Shown in pieces: positions 21,606 through 31,000 of a stretch of DNA of 43,087 nt. Each line of letters starts with the position of its first letter. Positions within the stretch are counted from its first letter, which is position 1. The stretch comes from a virus. The notes below the pieces were generated by a model that was given only the letters and a program-made list of their open reading frames with translations, ran no database searches and was not told the DNA's origin. The position numbers and the translations under genes were made by a program. The DNA lies in the IMG/VR virus record IMGVR_UViG_3300033153_003299, positions 1-43,087 of that record. The stretch is one strand, 5' to 3'.

Positions 21606-21809
21606 ATGGCACTACCTACTTACGCACATTACACATGGACAACCTCAGACGACGACATGACTTGGTTTGGAGAGACTACCCAACCAGAGATACTTGACTG
21701 GTCTACAACACCATGGCAACCTTTGTATCACGAAGAAGATTACCAGGGCATAGCAGATCAGTTAAAAGCAGAGGACTTAGGATACGCGGGGTATATCAGT
21801 GGTAGATAG
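21606..21809 (+). CDS. small acidic aromatic-rich protein
   Basis: A 67-residue protein starting at the ATG at 21606, with GGGGGA seven bases upstream and one base after the preceding stop. It is rich in Trp, Tyr, Asp and Glu (HYTWTTSDDDMTWFG, SWTT-like turns). Its last 25 bases lie inside the tRNA gene at 21785-21857, an unusual overlap, which suggests that either the reading frame was extended when the tRNA arrived or the RNA is a remnant. Not recognised. Confidence 0.5.
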   Translation: MALPTYAHYTWTTSDDDMTWFGETTQPEILDWSTTPWQPLYHEEDYQGIADQLKAEDLGYAGYISGR

Positions 21810-21857
21810 CTAGGCTCATAACCTAGAAGTCGGGAGTTCAATTCTTCCCCCCCGCAA
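21785..21857 (+). tRNA. tRNA with CAU anticodon (Met, or Ile decoding AUA)
   Basis: The sequence folds as a tRNA: acceptor bases 86-91 pair with 50-55 (counting from 21700 and 21800), D stem TATC/GATA around AGTGGTA, anticodon stem CTAGG/CCTAG with loop CTCATAA (anticodon CAT at 21817-21819), five-base variable loop, and T arm GGGAG-TTCAATT-CTTCC. One extra C sits between the T arm and the acceptor strand inside a run of seven C. The first acceptor pair is C-A, as in initiator tRNAs, but the three G-C pairs of initiators are absent from the anticodon stem. CCA is not encoded. AUA-rich early genes make a lysidine-modified tRNA-Ile an attractive alternative to tRNA-Met. Confidence 0.7.
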
Positions 21858-21865
21858 TTATTTTT

Positions 21866-22282
21866 ATGAGGGACGTAAAAAAACAAAGAGAGTTTCAAAG
21901 GAAATGGGCAGCAAGGCGTCGCCATGAGTTTTTCTATGGGAAGAAGTGCATGTGGTGTAGCGCTACTGAGAGATTAGAGTTGCACCATAGAAACCCCGAA
22001 GATAAGGAACATCATGCGATATGGTCATGGAAAAAAGAGCGAATGGAAAATGAAATAAAAAAATGTGATATTCTGTGCCATGATTGCCACTCAACGTTTC
22101 ATTATGAGCAAATGAGGACTGATCCTCCACATGGAATTAGCAGATATAAAGGTCGTCATGCTTGTAGGTGTGATGTGTGTAGGATGGCTGTTAGAGACCT
22201 TGAAAGAAATCGTAGGCTTAGCGTTGGGAAGTACAACCAGCAGGCTAAGTCGTCCAGAGTCGATGATGATAAGGGTGAATGA
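21866..22282 (+). CDS. HNH endonuclease downstream of the tRNA
   Basis: A 138-residue protein with CMWC (residues 29-32), LELHHRNPEDKEHH as the HH/N core and ILCHDCHSTFH as the final zinc/His element. A basic tail with HACRCDVCRMA is common in free-standing phage HNH enzymes. No ribosome site is visible before the ATG at 21866. The DNA is AT-richer than its surroundings. It sits nine bases after a tRNA gene, and about 110 bases after its end there is an isolated tRNA T-arm sequence, which suggests homing into or next to a tRNA cluster. Confidence 0.82.
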   Translation: MRDVKKQREFQRKWAARRRHEFFYGKKCMWCSATERLELHHRNPEDKEHHAIWSWKKERMENEIKKCDILCHDCHSTFHYEQMRTDPPHGISRYKGRHACRCDVCRMAVRDLERNRRLSVGKYNQQAKSSRVDDDKGE

Positions 22283-22397
22283 ATAACCTAAATGGTGTAA
22301 GACCTTAGGAAGTGATGCTAAGGCATAAACAGGGTGGCAAGCGTAAAACCTACCATCTGACCTTGTGTAGCACAGCGATGAACAATAGTCGCTGTAT

Positions 22398-22414
22398 GTG
22401 GGTTCGAATCCCAC
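22398..22414 (+). other. isolated tRNA T-arm-like sequence
   Basis: GTGGG-TTCGAAT-CCCAC is a perfect T arm with the universal TTCGA loop. The following bases TCGGCTC would be an acceptor 3' strand, but I find no matching 5' strand (GAGCCGA) and no proper anticodon arm in the 115 bases between the HNH gene and this point. It is probably the remnant of a tRNA disrupted by the HNH insertion, or an interrupted tRNA I cannot assemble. Confidence 0.5.
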
Positions 22415-22443
22415 TCGGCTCTGGGCATAACTTTGGAGGAACG

Positions 22444-22623
22444 ATGAAACTAAAAGAACTACCAAAACACATGAGTACAAAAATATGGATTGACTCAGAG
22501 ATAAGGTACGAGAAAGCAGATGGGGTTCACACCTACCATAACTGTAAATGTGGTAGAGATTCTTGTCGCTCTGTGATGTGTGCCGAATGTTGGAGAGAGG
22601 CGGGGGCGGAGTTAAATGGATAA
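22444..22623 (+). CDS. small zinc-binding-like protein
   Basis: A 59-residue protein starting at the ATG at 22444, with TTGGAGGA upstream. It has Cys residues spaced CKCGRDSC and CAEC, which could hold one zinc ion; the first part is basic and helical. The open frame upstream covers the tRNA remnant and is not used. It overlaps the next gene by eight bases. Not recognised. Confidence 0.55.
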   Translation: MKLKELPKHMSTKIWIDSEIRYEKADGVHTYHNCKCGRDSCRSVMCAECWREAGAELNG

Positions 22624-22885
22624 ACAAAAGATAAACTCAATGGGAGTACCGCTAACCACAGCACAGTGGAGGGAGATTGATAAGGCAGGAGTTTTTCAAT
22701 CAGACAAAGGGGTTGTCTTGGTAGAAGAAACTATGAAGAGAATTAAATCCCACCTGATGGAGATTGTTCCGAAGGAGAAGAAGTATGAAGGAATGGGAAA
22801 TACTGGTAGAGCAATACATAATTTAAAATGGAGTGGCTACAACCAAGCCATTAAAGAAATCAAGGAGAATATAAATAACCTATGA
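22616..22885 (+). CDS. unknown small protein (89 residues)
   Basis: A basic, mostly helical protein: VPLTTAQWREIDKAGVF, then VVLVEETMKRIKSHLMEIVPKEKK and a C-terminal helix (YNQAIKEIKENINNL). It starts inside the previous gene's last codons and ends four bases into the next. It is part of a dense run of five tiny genes leading to the polymerase. Function unknown. Confidence 0.55.
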   Translation: MDKQKINSMGVPLTTAQWREIDKAGVFQSDKGVVLVEETMKRIKSHLMEIVPKEKKYEGMGNTGRAIHNLKWSGYNQAIKEIKENINNL

Positions 22886-22989
22886 TTACGAAAGAAAAGC
22901 GGAGAGAATATAGTAAAAAATGTCACGAAGACCTACATCATAAACCACAAGCCCGCCAGGAAATGATCGAAAGGATAAATGAGTTATGA
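22882..22989 (+). CDS. 35-residue basic peptide
   Basis: An ORF between two coupled genes: its ATG overlaps the upstream stop (CTATGA) and its TGA overlaps the next ATG (ATGA). The product is charged and helical (KEKRREYSKKCHEDLHHK). Contiguity supports translation; there is no recognisable function. Confidence 0.4.
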   Translation: MITKEKRREYSKKCHEDLHHKPQARQEMIERINEL

Positions 22990-23147
22990 AAATCCAAGAC
23001 GTTACAGAAGAAGATGTTTATGATATGGCGGTCTGGATGAGTATGTCAGGTCTATTCGTGCCTCTTATAGCTGATGAGATTAGAAACATGGCGTGTCAAC
23101 TAACTGCCGACGCTGTTGGTGTAGGAACAAACGAGGAGGTAGTGTGA
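22986..23147 (+). CDS. 53-residue small protein
   Basis: An ORF coupled by ATGA to the previous one and overlapping the GTG of the next. The sequence (VTEEDVYDMAVWMSMSGLFVPLIADEIRNMA) forms one amphipathic or weakly hydrophobic helix followed by an acidic end. Not recognised. Confidence 0.4.
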   Translation: MKIQDVTEEDVYDMAVWMSMSGLFVPLIADEIRNMACQLTADAVGVGTNEEVV

Positions 23148-23350
23148 GTAAAATAATTCAATTCTTCAAAGACCTTACCCTTGAACAAGCCTTAGACATC
23201 CTAGCCATTACCATATTATTTCTAATCGCTATAGCTGCCATAATCACAGGAATTATCTTAGTTACAAAATCATCAGAAACCGCAGTAATGATAATTTCCC
23301 TATCTGTCGTAATATGGGCAATGCACAGAGGGATAACCAGAAGTTTATAG
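23144..23350 (+). CDS. small two-span membrane protein
   Basis: A 68-residue protein starting at a GTG at 23144 with GAGGAGG upstream. Membrane spans lie at about residues 19-42 (ITILFLIAIAAIITGIILV) and 46-62, with a basic C-terminus (HRGITRSL). It directly precedes the polymerase gene. A holin-like or membrane-tethering role is possible; no homologue is recognised. Confidence 0.55.
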   Translation: MSKIIQFFKDLTLEQALDILAITILFLIAIAAIITGIILVTKSSETAVMIISLSVVIWAMHRGITRSL

Positions 23351-23359
23351 GAGAATACT

Positions 23360-25024
23360 ATGTTACTAAGCGTAGATACTGAAACGACAGGGCTGGACCC
23401 ATTCAAGGGCGATAGACCATTTGCCATAACGACATCTGACATAGGTGGGAACACGACCTATATTGCCATTGGAGAAGACAACCTCATACCCATTGACACG
23501 TTGCTCATGTGCAGTTCAGTTACGACTATATTTCATAACGCCAAGTTCGACATCCTCATGCTTAACCAACTTGGTATGGAGGTCAAAGGGAAGATACACG
23601 ACACGATGATCGCCGCGGCGATCTACAACAGCGACGAGAACACAGTCAAGTTAAAGGACTTAGCCAAGAAATATTTAGGGGAAGATAATGACGAAGAAAC
23701 AACGATCAAAGATTATATGCGGAAGCATAAACTCACTAGCTATGCAGACCTACCTAGAGAGCTCCTCGAACCTTACGCCAGAAAAGATGCTCGAATCACC
23801 ATGGAACTCTTTAAGTTCTATCGTAAAGAAGGCGTTACGGGAGACCCCATCTATATCAAAGAAATGCAGCTCCTCAACTGTTTGGTTGATATGCAACGAC
23901 TCGGAGTCCTTGTCGACACAAAATTTTGTAAAGAGAACTCTGACAAAGTTGCCGGACGGATTGAAATACTCCGCGAATCCATAAAGCGAGACCACAAAGA
24001 CATAAACATACGAAGCCCTAAGCAACTTGCCTCGTACCTCTTTGACGACCAAGGTCTGACCTGCGACTATCTGACAGATAAGGGGCGTCCTGCCTTCGAC
24101 GAGTTCCACTTAAGCAAATACGACCACCCACTTATACCAATCATTGTCGAGTTACGTAGCCTGGAGAAAATAAAGACGACATACCTCGACGCATTACAGG
24201 AGAAGGCTGATGCGAATAAAATCATTCACTGCGACTTTTTTCAAGTTGGAGCCAGAACAGGGCGTTTCTCTTGCCGTTCTCCTAATCTACAAAACATTCC
24301 AAGATCTGGCGTCGTCGATGTTCGCCGCGCTTTTATTTGTCGTCCTGATTATTCCAATTACTACTTTGATTATTCTCAAATTGAGCTTCGCATTTTGGCG
24401 CATTATTCTCAAGAGCCTAAGATGGTCGCAGAGTATAACAAAACCGACAACGACCTCCACTCCAGAACCTGCGAAGCCGTCTTCGGAGAAGTAACGAAAG
24501 AGAAAAGGACGCTCGCCAAGAATATCAACTTCGGAATAATTTATGGGATGGGTCCAAAGAAGTTCTGCACAATGTGTAACGAGAAGTACCCAGAAATGGA
24601 AGTGTCCTACACGCAGGCACGTGACTTTATCAATAAATATTACAAGAATTACTGGAAGGTCAGAGAGTTCACGTGGCGCGTGCCACAGAAGATACTCGAT
24701 AAAGGATACGTTAAAGATGTGTTCGGGAAGAAATACACTACGCCACGGGACGAGTCATACAAAGGGGTCAACTACCTCATCCAAGGTTGTGCTGCTGGTG
24801 TGTTGAAGAAGGCAATGATAGAGTGTCACGATTTACTGGAAGATAAGAAAAGCAACATGATTCTCTGCGTTCACGACGAAATCATATTTGAAATACACAA
24901 AGATGAAGAGCACTTAGTACCGAAGATAAAAGACATCATGGAAGACTACGAAACGTTCCGTGTGCCTCTTAAGGTCAATATAGAGAAGACGTCTACTTCT
25001 TGGGCTGAAAAAAGTAATTGTTAA
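23360..25024 (+). CDS. family A DNA polymerase with 3'-5' exonuclease
   Basis: A 554-residue replicative polymerase starting at the ATG at 23360 after TAGGAG. The proofreading domain has VDTE (D6, E8), FHNAKFD (D64) and YARKD (Y139, D143), a complete DEDDy set. The polymerase domain has motif A FDYSQIE (D337), motif B RTLAKNINFGIIYG (R383, K387, F391, Y395) and motif C VHDE (D506). Phe at the position of E. coli F762 suggests discrimination against dideoxynucleotides. It lacks a 5' nuclease domain, as usual for phage enzymes. Its last 32 bases overlap the end of the giant virion gene on the other strand. Confidence 0.97.
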   Translation: MLLSVDTETTGLDPFKGDRPFAITTSDIGGNTTYIAIGEDNLIPIDTLLMCSSVTTIFHNAKFDILMLNQLGMEVKGKIHDTMIAAAIYNSDENTVKLKDLAKKYLGEDNDEETTIKDYMRKHKLTSYADLPRELLEPYARKDARITMELFKFYRKEGVTGDPIYIKEMQLLNCLVDMQRLGVLVDTKFCKENSDKVAGRIEILRESIKRDHKDINIRSPKQLASYLFDDQGLTCDYLTDKGRPAFDEFHLSKYDHPLIPIIVELRSLEKIKTTYLDALQEKADANKIIHCDFFQVGARTGRFSCRSPNLQNIPRSGVVDVRRAFICRPDYSNYYFDYSQIELRILAHYSQEPKMVAEYNKTDNDLHSRTCEAVFGEVTKEKRTLAKNINFGIIYGMGPKKFCTMCNEKYPEMEVSYTQARDFINKYYKNYWKVREFTWRVPQKILDKGYVKDVFGKKYTTPRDESYKGVNYLIQGCAAGVLKKAMIECHDLLEDKKSNMILCVHDEIIFEIHKDEEHLVPKIKDIMEDYETFRVPLKVNIEKTSTSWAEKSNC

Positions 25025-28000
25025 ATCCCTTGAACGTATCAAAGTCTAACTGTTTCCTACCTTCTGGGCTCAACAGTTGTCGTTTGAATGCTTTGATACC
25101 CTCAACAGTTCCCTGTATATTACGTATGAAATTTATAATCTTACGTACGTACTGTTCCTTAAGCTCATCAGGAGTATCACGATATTTTTCAGATTCCATG
25201 AATCTACCCAGAGCGGTCATTATCTTAGGACCAGCATCTATGTTAAACTGACGCTGTTGCTCTGCGGTAAGACGTGTCTTGATACTTGCTTTCGATCCCA
25301 CAGGTATTGGAACAGCCTTAGTTTGTGGAGCATCGCCAGGGAATATCTTGAGTCTTTGCAACTCCTCTAAGATAGCATCTTTCTTTGGCTTTCTACCACC
25401 ACCCATTATCTCCGTCATAGTCACACGACGAGAACGCTTAGCGATCTCACCAGTAAAGTCCACACGACGCACTAAACCTTTGTCGGATAGAAACGGGTAC
25501 GTCTCTTGAAGCTTTCCTATAGGTCCTTTGAACTTAGGTAAACCGGAGCGAATCTCTTCTCCAACTGCTTTTGGAGTCGGCAACCCTGTCGGTATTCCGA
25601 ATACGTTTAGAGACTCCCCAGAGGTCTCGAATATAGACCTGTCTTCTTCAGCTATATCAATACCGAACATCTTCCCTGTACGTTTTATCTCTCTTAGCTG
25701 AGCCGGTATAGCCCGACCCGCAAGCAATCTCTTGAAATACCGTTGCAGACCGGAACGCATAGAGGCTTGGTCAGCGCTTCCGTCCGCATTAACCGCTACC
25801 TTCTCATCTAGCAGACTGCCCGTGGCACGGTTTATTTCGTTAAGATTGTTGTACACACTCTGTTGGAGCATACTCTTAACAAATGCGTTAGTCTCACTAG
25901 CGTACACGTCTTCCGCAGGTTCGTTGTTTAATATACGTTTGTTCTTCTGCGTAATAGCCGCTAGAGCGGACACGAACGGCGTTGCTGGTAGAAGGTTATT
26001 CATTGGAAGTGTTCCTTTGATATTACCGTCCTTATCCAACCACTCAATACGGATTTCTTCCAAATCCCTCATCCGCACAATGTTACGTTCCTCTTTAGTC
26101 TTAGCGACTCCTACAAACCTACCGTTATTCTTCCATACGTATGCTGCGAGAGCTGTGGTCACAGCCATCCCATTGATAGCTTTTCCGACTTCCTTGGCGT
26201 CCAGCCCTCTAAAAACAAACTCGACATTACCAGCTTTTGTCCTGGTACCAACCATCCTAGCGGCTTCTTCTATTAACTTAAGCACGCTTCTGTTCCATAC
26301 GAATCGTCCTAGCTTCACAGTAGTCTTGAAGAATGGTACCAGAGCTTTCCCGACAGGAACTCCTAATGGGCGTATACCTCCTATGAACTCCGACGCTTTT
26401 GTCATAGTTTTACTGAGCTTGTCACGGAACACGTATTCCATAGCAGATTCCACAAGGTCTTCTTTTTCCTTCCGTGTAAACCGTGTTTGCTTGATAACCT
26501 TTCGCCAATTCTTTGGGTCGGTACGCATTGCTTTCTGCACCTTAGCTGCCGCGGTCACACCACCTTTAGCAATTTCTCCGAAGAACTTGTCGGTCCCCAC
26601 GAGTATTCTGGATCCGGTATTGGTTATTGCCCCCGTCGTATCGAACACAGACGTAAATACAGGATGCTTACGTTCAAACTCACTCCCGAACTGTCTCCGT
26701 GTAGAAAAAGACTGCCCACGTCCTGCACGTACCTCAGACATTCGTGTCACGTCTCTCTCACGTAATTCAAACCTAGCTTCTTCCATTAGCTTACGAACCT
26801 TTGTGCGTTGCTTCGCCGTGGCTGGACCTTTCTTCAAACGTTGTTTCCTAATTTTCTTAGTAATGTTTCTAAGGATGTTCTCAGTGTCCCCAAATCTAAG
26901 GAACTTCATACCTCGGCTAACAGCTCGTGGGAGAGCAGCAATCTGCCCAACAATGAGAGCTGGTAGCTCTGCAAAGGACGCCTTGTTACGTGTTCCAGGA
27001 ATGAGCGATACTATTGCTTGCCCAAGTTTATCTCCTGGCTGTAGCGCAACTCCTATTGTGTTACCGACGAGATTCCTCTTTATAGTCACGGCACTGAACA
27101 ACATATTATTTACGCCTACTTCGTGTATTAAGTCCCACAAATTAGCCCGTTCACTATGTGTCTCAAGTCGTGTTATGATGGCTCCAATCTCTTTGCGTTG
27201 TGCTGGAGAGAGCTGTGCGTCGTCTAACAACTGGCGTAATTTAGTCAGATACGCTTTCGTTCGACGAGGTTTTCCAGAAGCGCGTAGCATACCCCCAAAG
27301 GCGTTCCTTAATGTTATCCAATCATGCGCAGCTTCAATAGCCAAATCTGCCTTAGTGATTGGGTCTAACTTAGGATTATCTAAGATATTCAGCCCGATGT
27401 TTACGGGTACGTCCGCCATAGCGAAGCGCTCTTCCGGGGCTAGGTTTATGAAGTCTCTGAATACCCTCATCATCTTCTTAGTTATTGGGGTCCCTTTCCT
27501 AAGGGCGTCAGAGATAGTTGGGAACTTATCTAAAATTGTTCGGTCCATCTTAGAACCGCGTACGATCAGTTCGGCGAGCTCTTTGGAAATCTCACCTTTT
27601 GCTAAGAGCTTTCCTACTGGGATATTGTTTATCTGTGTACCCCCGACCCACCCCATCTTACCGGTAGCCGGATTTAATTTATATACAGCAAGGTCTATCT
27701 CCGGTGTTTTCATAGCCTCTTTTTCAAAATCAAGTAAAACCTTAGATTTCTTAACCGTTTTAGGTTTGCCATCTGGAGTAACGGATCCGGGGACTGTCTT
27801 CGTCGGAGACGGTGCTTTAGGGATTATTTGTTCCTGCAGTTTTATAGATTTCAGAATACTTTTGACCTGCTTATCACCAAGCCCAAGGTCTTCTTTCAGA
27901 TACCGTCCGACACCTTTATTGACTTTCTCCGCGCTCTTCAGTAAACGCTTCATTGCATCTTTACCAGCATCATCCATCCCTATACTACCTAACCCCATAC

Positions 28001-31000
28001 CTATGCGTCCGCGGATTGGCTTGATGCCCTTGAGAACGGTCAATATATCGTTCTTCTTCGATTGTAACGTACGCTTTTGTAGCTTAGCCGATTTGAATAT
28101 CCCCTTAAGCTGCCCTATGTCCACAGATATATCGTCAAGGGCTGCTAAACGCCGGTTAGCGTCCTGCGCTGTTATCTCACCCTCTCTGTACAATTCGTTA
28201 TACAGTCCACGTTTGTTCTTTATAACCGCGTCCACAGAAACTTTGTCCATCTTCGCTTCGTTTACTATGGACGTACGGAGAGAGGGCATAGTAGGGTGCG
28301 CTTTTCTACGTGCTATCAATTCGCTAAGGTTAATTTCTTTCTTAGCTAACTTATCTTCTAGTTGACGTATCACTGTTTTGAATGCTCTAGCTATATCGAC
28401 ATTACCTTCAATTTCTGCTTTCGCTAAATCTGTTACGTGGTCTGCTAAATCTGCCTGAATATTACCTATCTCGGAATGTAAGTCTTCTACTTTTTGACGG
28501 TCTTTGGCACGTGCATCGTCTACAAAGGATCTAGGACGACGATCTTCTAGGGACTCCAATTTACGCAATTCTTTGAATCTCTGTTCCCGTAGACGTCTTA
28601 TATCGCTTATTTTTTGGTCAATAGGAGGGTCGGCAGTTATGTCTGTTGTCTTGCTTTTTATTAACTCACGAATCCTTTCATTAATGGCATCACTCTCGAA
28701 ATTCCTTTGCTTATCCGCACTCCTGCCAGCTCCTTCCTTATGCAGATCAGGAACGAGGTCCTCTAACTCCTTAGTGAGCTTGTCCGCCTGCTGTTTAGAA
28801 GCAACGATCTCTTTGGACTGCTTTGATAAAGGGTTGAGAGCGACTTTCTTCTCAAAGTGTTCTATATCAGTGGCAGCTTTCTTTTGCGCCTTAATATCAC
28901 CACGTCTTTTTGCTGCCCGCTTATTTACTTTCGCCACGTTTAGGCTTTTCGTATCCTTCGCAAGTTGCACGGATGTATCAGTAAGGGAAGGGTGTGCTTC
29001 TTCTAGTATCGCTGCTTTGTCACCACGTATAGTCTTCTTACCTTTTGGGAAGAAATCTGTATCAATGCTCTCCTGTATGAATGTGTCCATGTCCTTCGAC
29101 TTACGCGCCACCTCACGCAGATTCTCCGTGCGCACGGTGTAAAAGTCACGTTCGCTGCGTACGATCTTGTCTACGTCTTTGTCGGTAAGATTAAATCTAG
29201 CTTTGTTCTTCACTACGTACTGTTTGAAGTTCTTGAAGGAAGAACGTTTGAAGTCTTGCAACAATCGTGCAAGGGCTTTCTTAGACTTCTCACTTGGTTT
29301 TAGTCCACCGAACTGAAGCTCTTTCCCAGGAGTAAGAACGTCACCAATATCTTTTACCTGATCCTTAAGAGTACGTCTTGTCGCTTTGGCTTGCTTCTTC
29401 AAGTTCTTGAATAGTTTGGACAACGGGGAACGTGTCCCTATCATCTTGCTATGTACGTTTGCTATATCCTCCATGATGTCAAGTTGAAGGGGTTTTAGTT
29501 TCTTACCGGACTTCAAATTCTTAGCGATAGCCGCTATGCGTTTATAAGAATACCCACTCAATTCCTCAGGGAATCCCCCAGGGATATTCGTAAAGCCTCC
29601 TTCTGGCTTGCGTACCTTTATAGATGGCTCTGCATCTCCGAGCATATTTACTACATCATCCAATGCCTCAGAGATTTTTGGGTGCTGCTTGAATTTAACC
29701 TTATCTGGTTTTGACGTCGCCGCGCTAAATTTTTTAATCAGAGCTTTTGTAGGTTTAAACGCTTTTATATCTGCTTTTGATAACCCGCCAGGAAATGTAG
29801 TTACTACTACTGCCCCATCCCTACCTTCCGCGATAGCTTTTGCAGATTGCTCTTTTATAAATTTTTGGGCTTTTTCAAAACTGTTGAATTCTGTTTTACG
29901 ACCCTCAATAATTACCTCTAGCCCACTCCCTTTATCCTTTGGCTTAAAAGTCACCTTTAATAACTTATCTTTAGCCGCTGCCTTAGAACCTTTCTTAAAA
30001 ACCACTTCCTCAACCTTTTCTGGTTTTATCTTAACCTTTACGAGACCTTTTGTTTTCTTAACGACTTTCTTAGCAATCTTTTTCTTCGCAGCTTTCGCGG
30101 CACGTGCCGCTTTCTCCTTAATAAACGGAAACTCTACCTGCTCTCCCTTAGACGCACGAAGTTCTGACGGAGTCAATTTCCCCTTACCCTGCTTCAACGC
30201 AGCCTCTGCCGCTTTACCTTCTCCCACTTCAAACGGAGTGAAAGGTTTGTCCGTCGGTAGACCTGGTCTGTGTTCTGCCTGTCCTTTGAACGGCTCAAGT
30301 TTCTTTTCCAACCCTTTCGACGCCTGCTTCTTCTCAATAGCAGCTCTGCTCAATCTTTCCTGCGCTACCTTACCTGACTCTTTATTAAAAGGAGTGAACG
30401 GGACTTCTTTCACCCTGCCTCGTCCTACATCTGCACCCTTCCCACCTCCCAGAGATTCTTGCAACCGATCTTGCTCAGCCTGAGCGGCACGTTCTATAAT
30501 GTTCTGCTTCTCAACCTTCGATATTTTTGACTTCTTTAATTTCTTCTGACGTTCTAAGCGATTTCTCTCCGCTATCTCACGTTGTTGGCGCTCATACGTA
30601 ACTTGCCCTTTACCCTTATCTCCTGGAGTAAATGGTCTATCTTTGCGTGTACCTCGACCAGCTTCCTGTTCTGCAGATGATTCCAACGATTCTTGCAACC
30701 GTGCCTTCTCAGCAGCTTCTGCTTCCGCTATAATCCTTTTCTTTTCAGCCTTTGGTATTGCAGACTTTTTCAACGGTTTCTGTCGTTGCTCTAGCGCCCT
30801 GCGCTGCAAATCTGCTTGTCTTGCAGCATCCGCCGCTTGCCCTTCCTCTTTCCCGAAAGGAGAGAACGGTCTATCTTTACGTGTCCCTCTTCCAACCTCT
30901 TGTCCCTTAAATGGTCGAAGAGCCTCGTCTAACTTACCCTGATCCTGTATCCTTCTTTGTTCCAGTAGCTTTCCCTTCTGTGCCTTGGAGAGAGCTGACT

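Noticed and set aside
25732-28365. 877-residue open frame on the plus strand opposite the giant virion gene, with further long antisense frames at 29608-30483 and 31069-31800
   Set aside because: They are in a fixed frame relation to the real gene, have no ribosome sites, and read as Ser/Phe/Leu/Ile-rich text typical of the complement of Lys/Glu/Arg-rich coding sequence.
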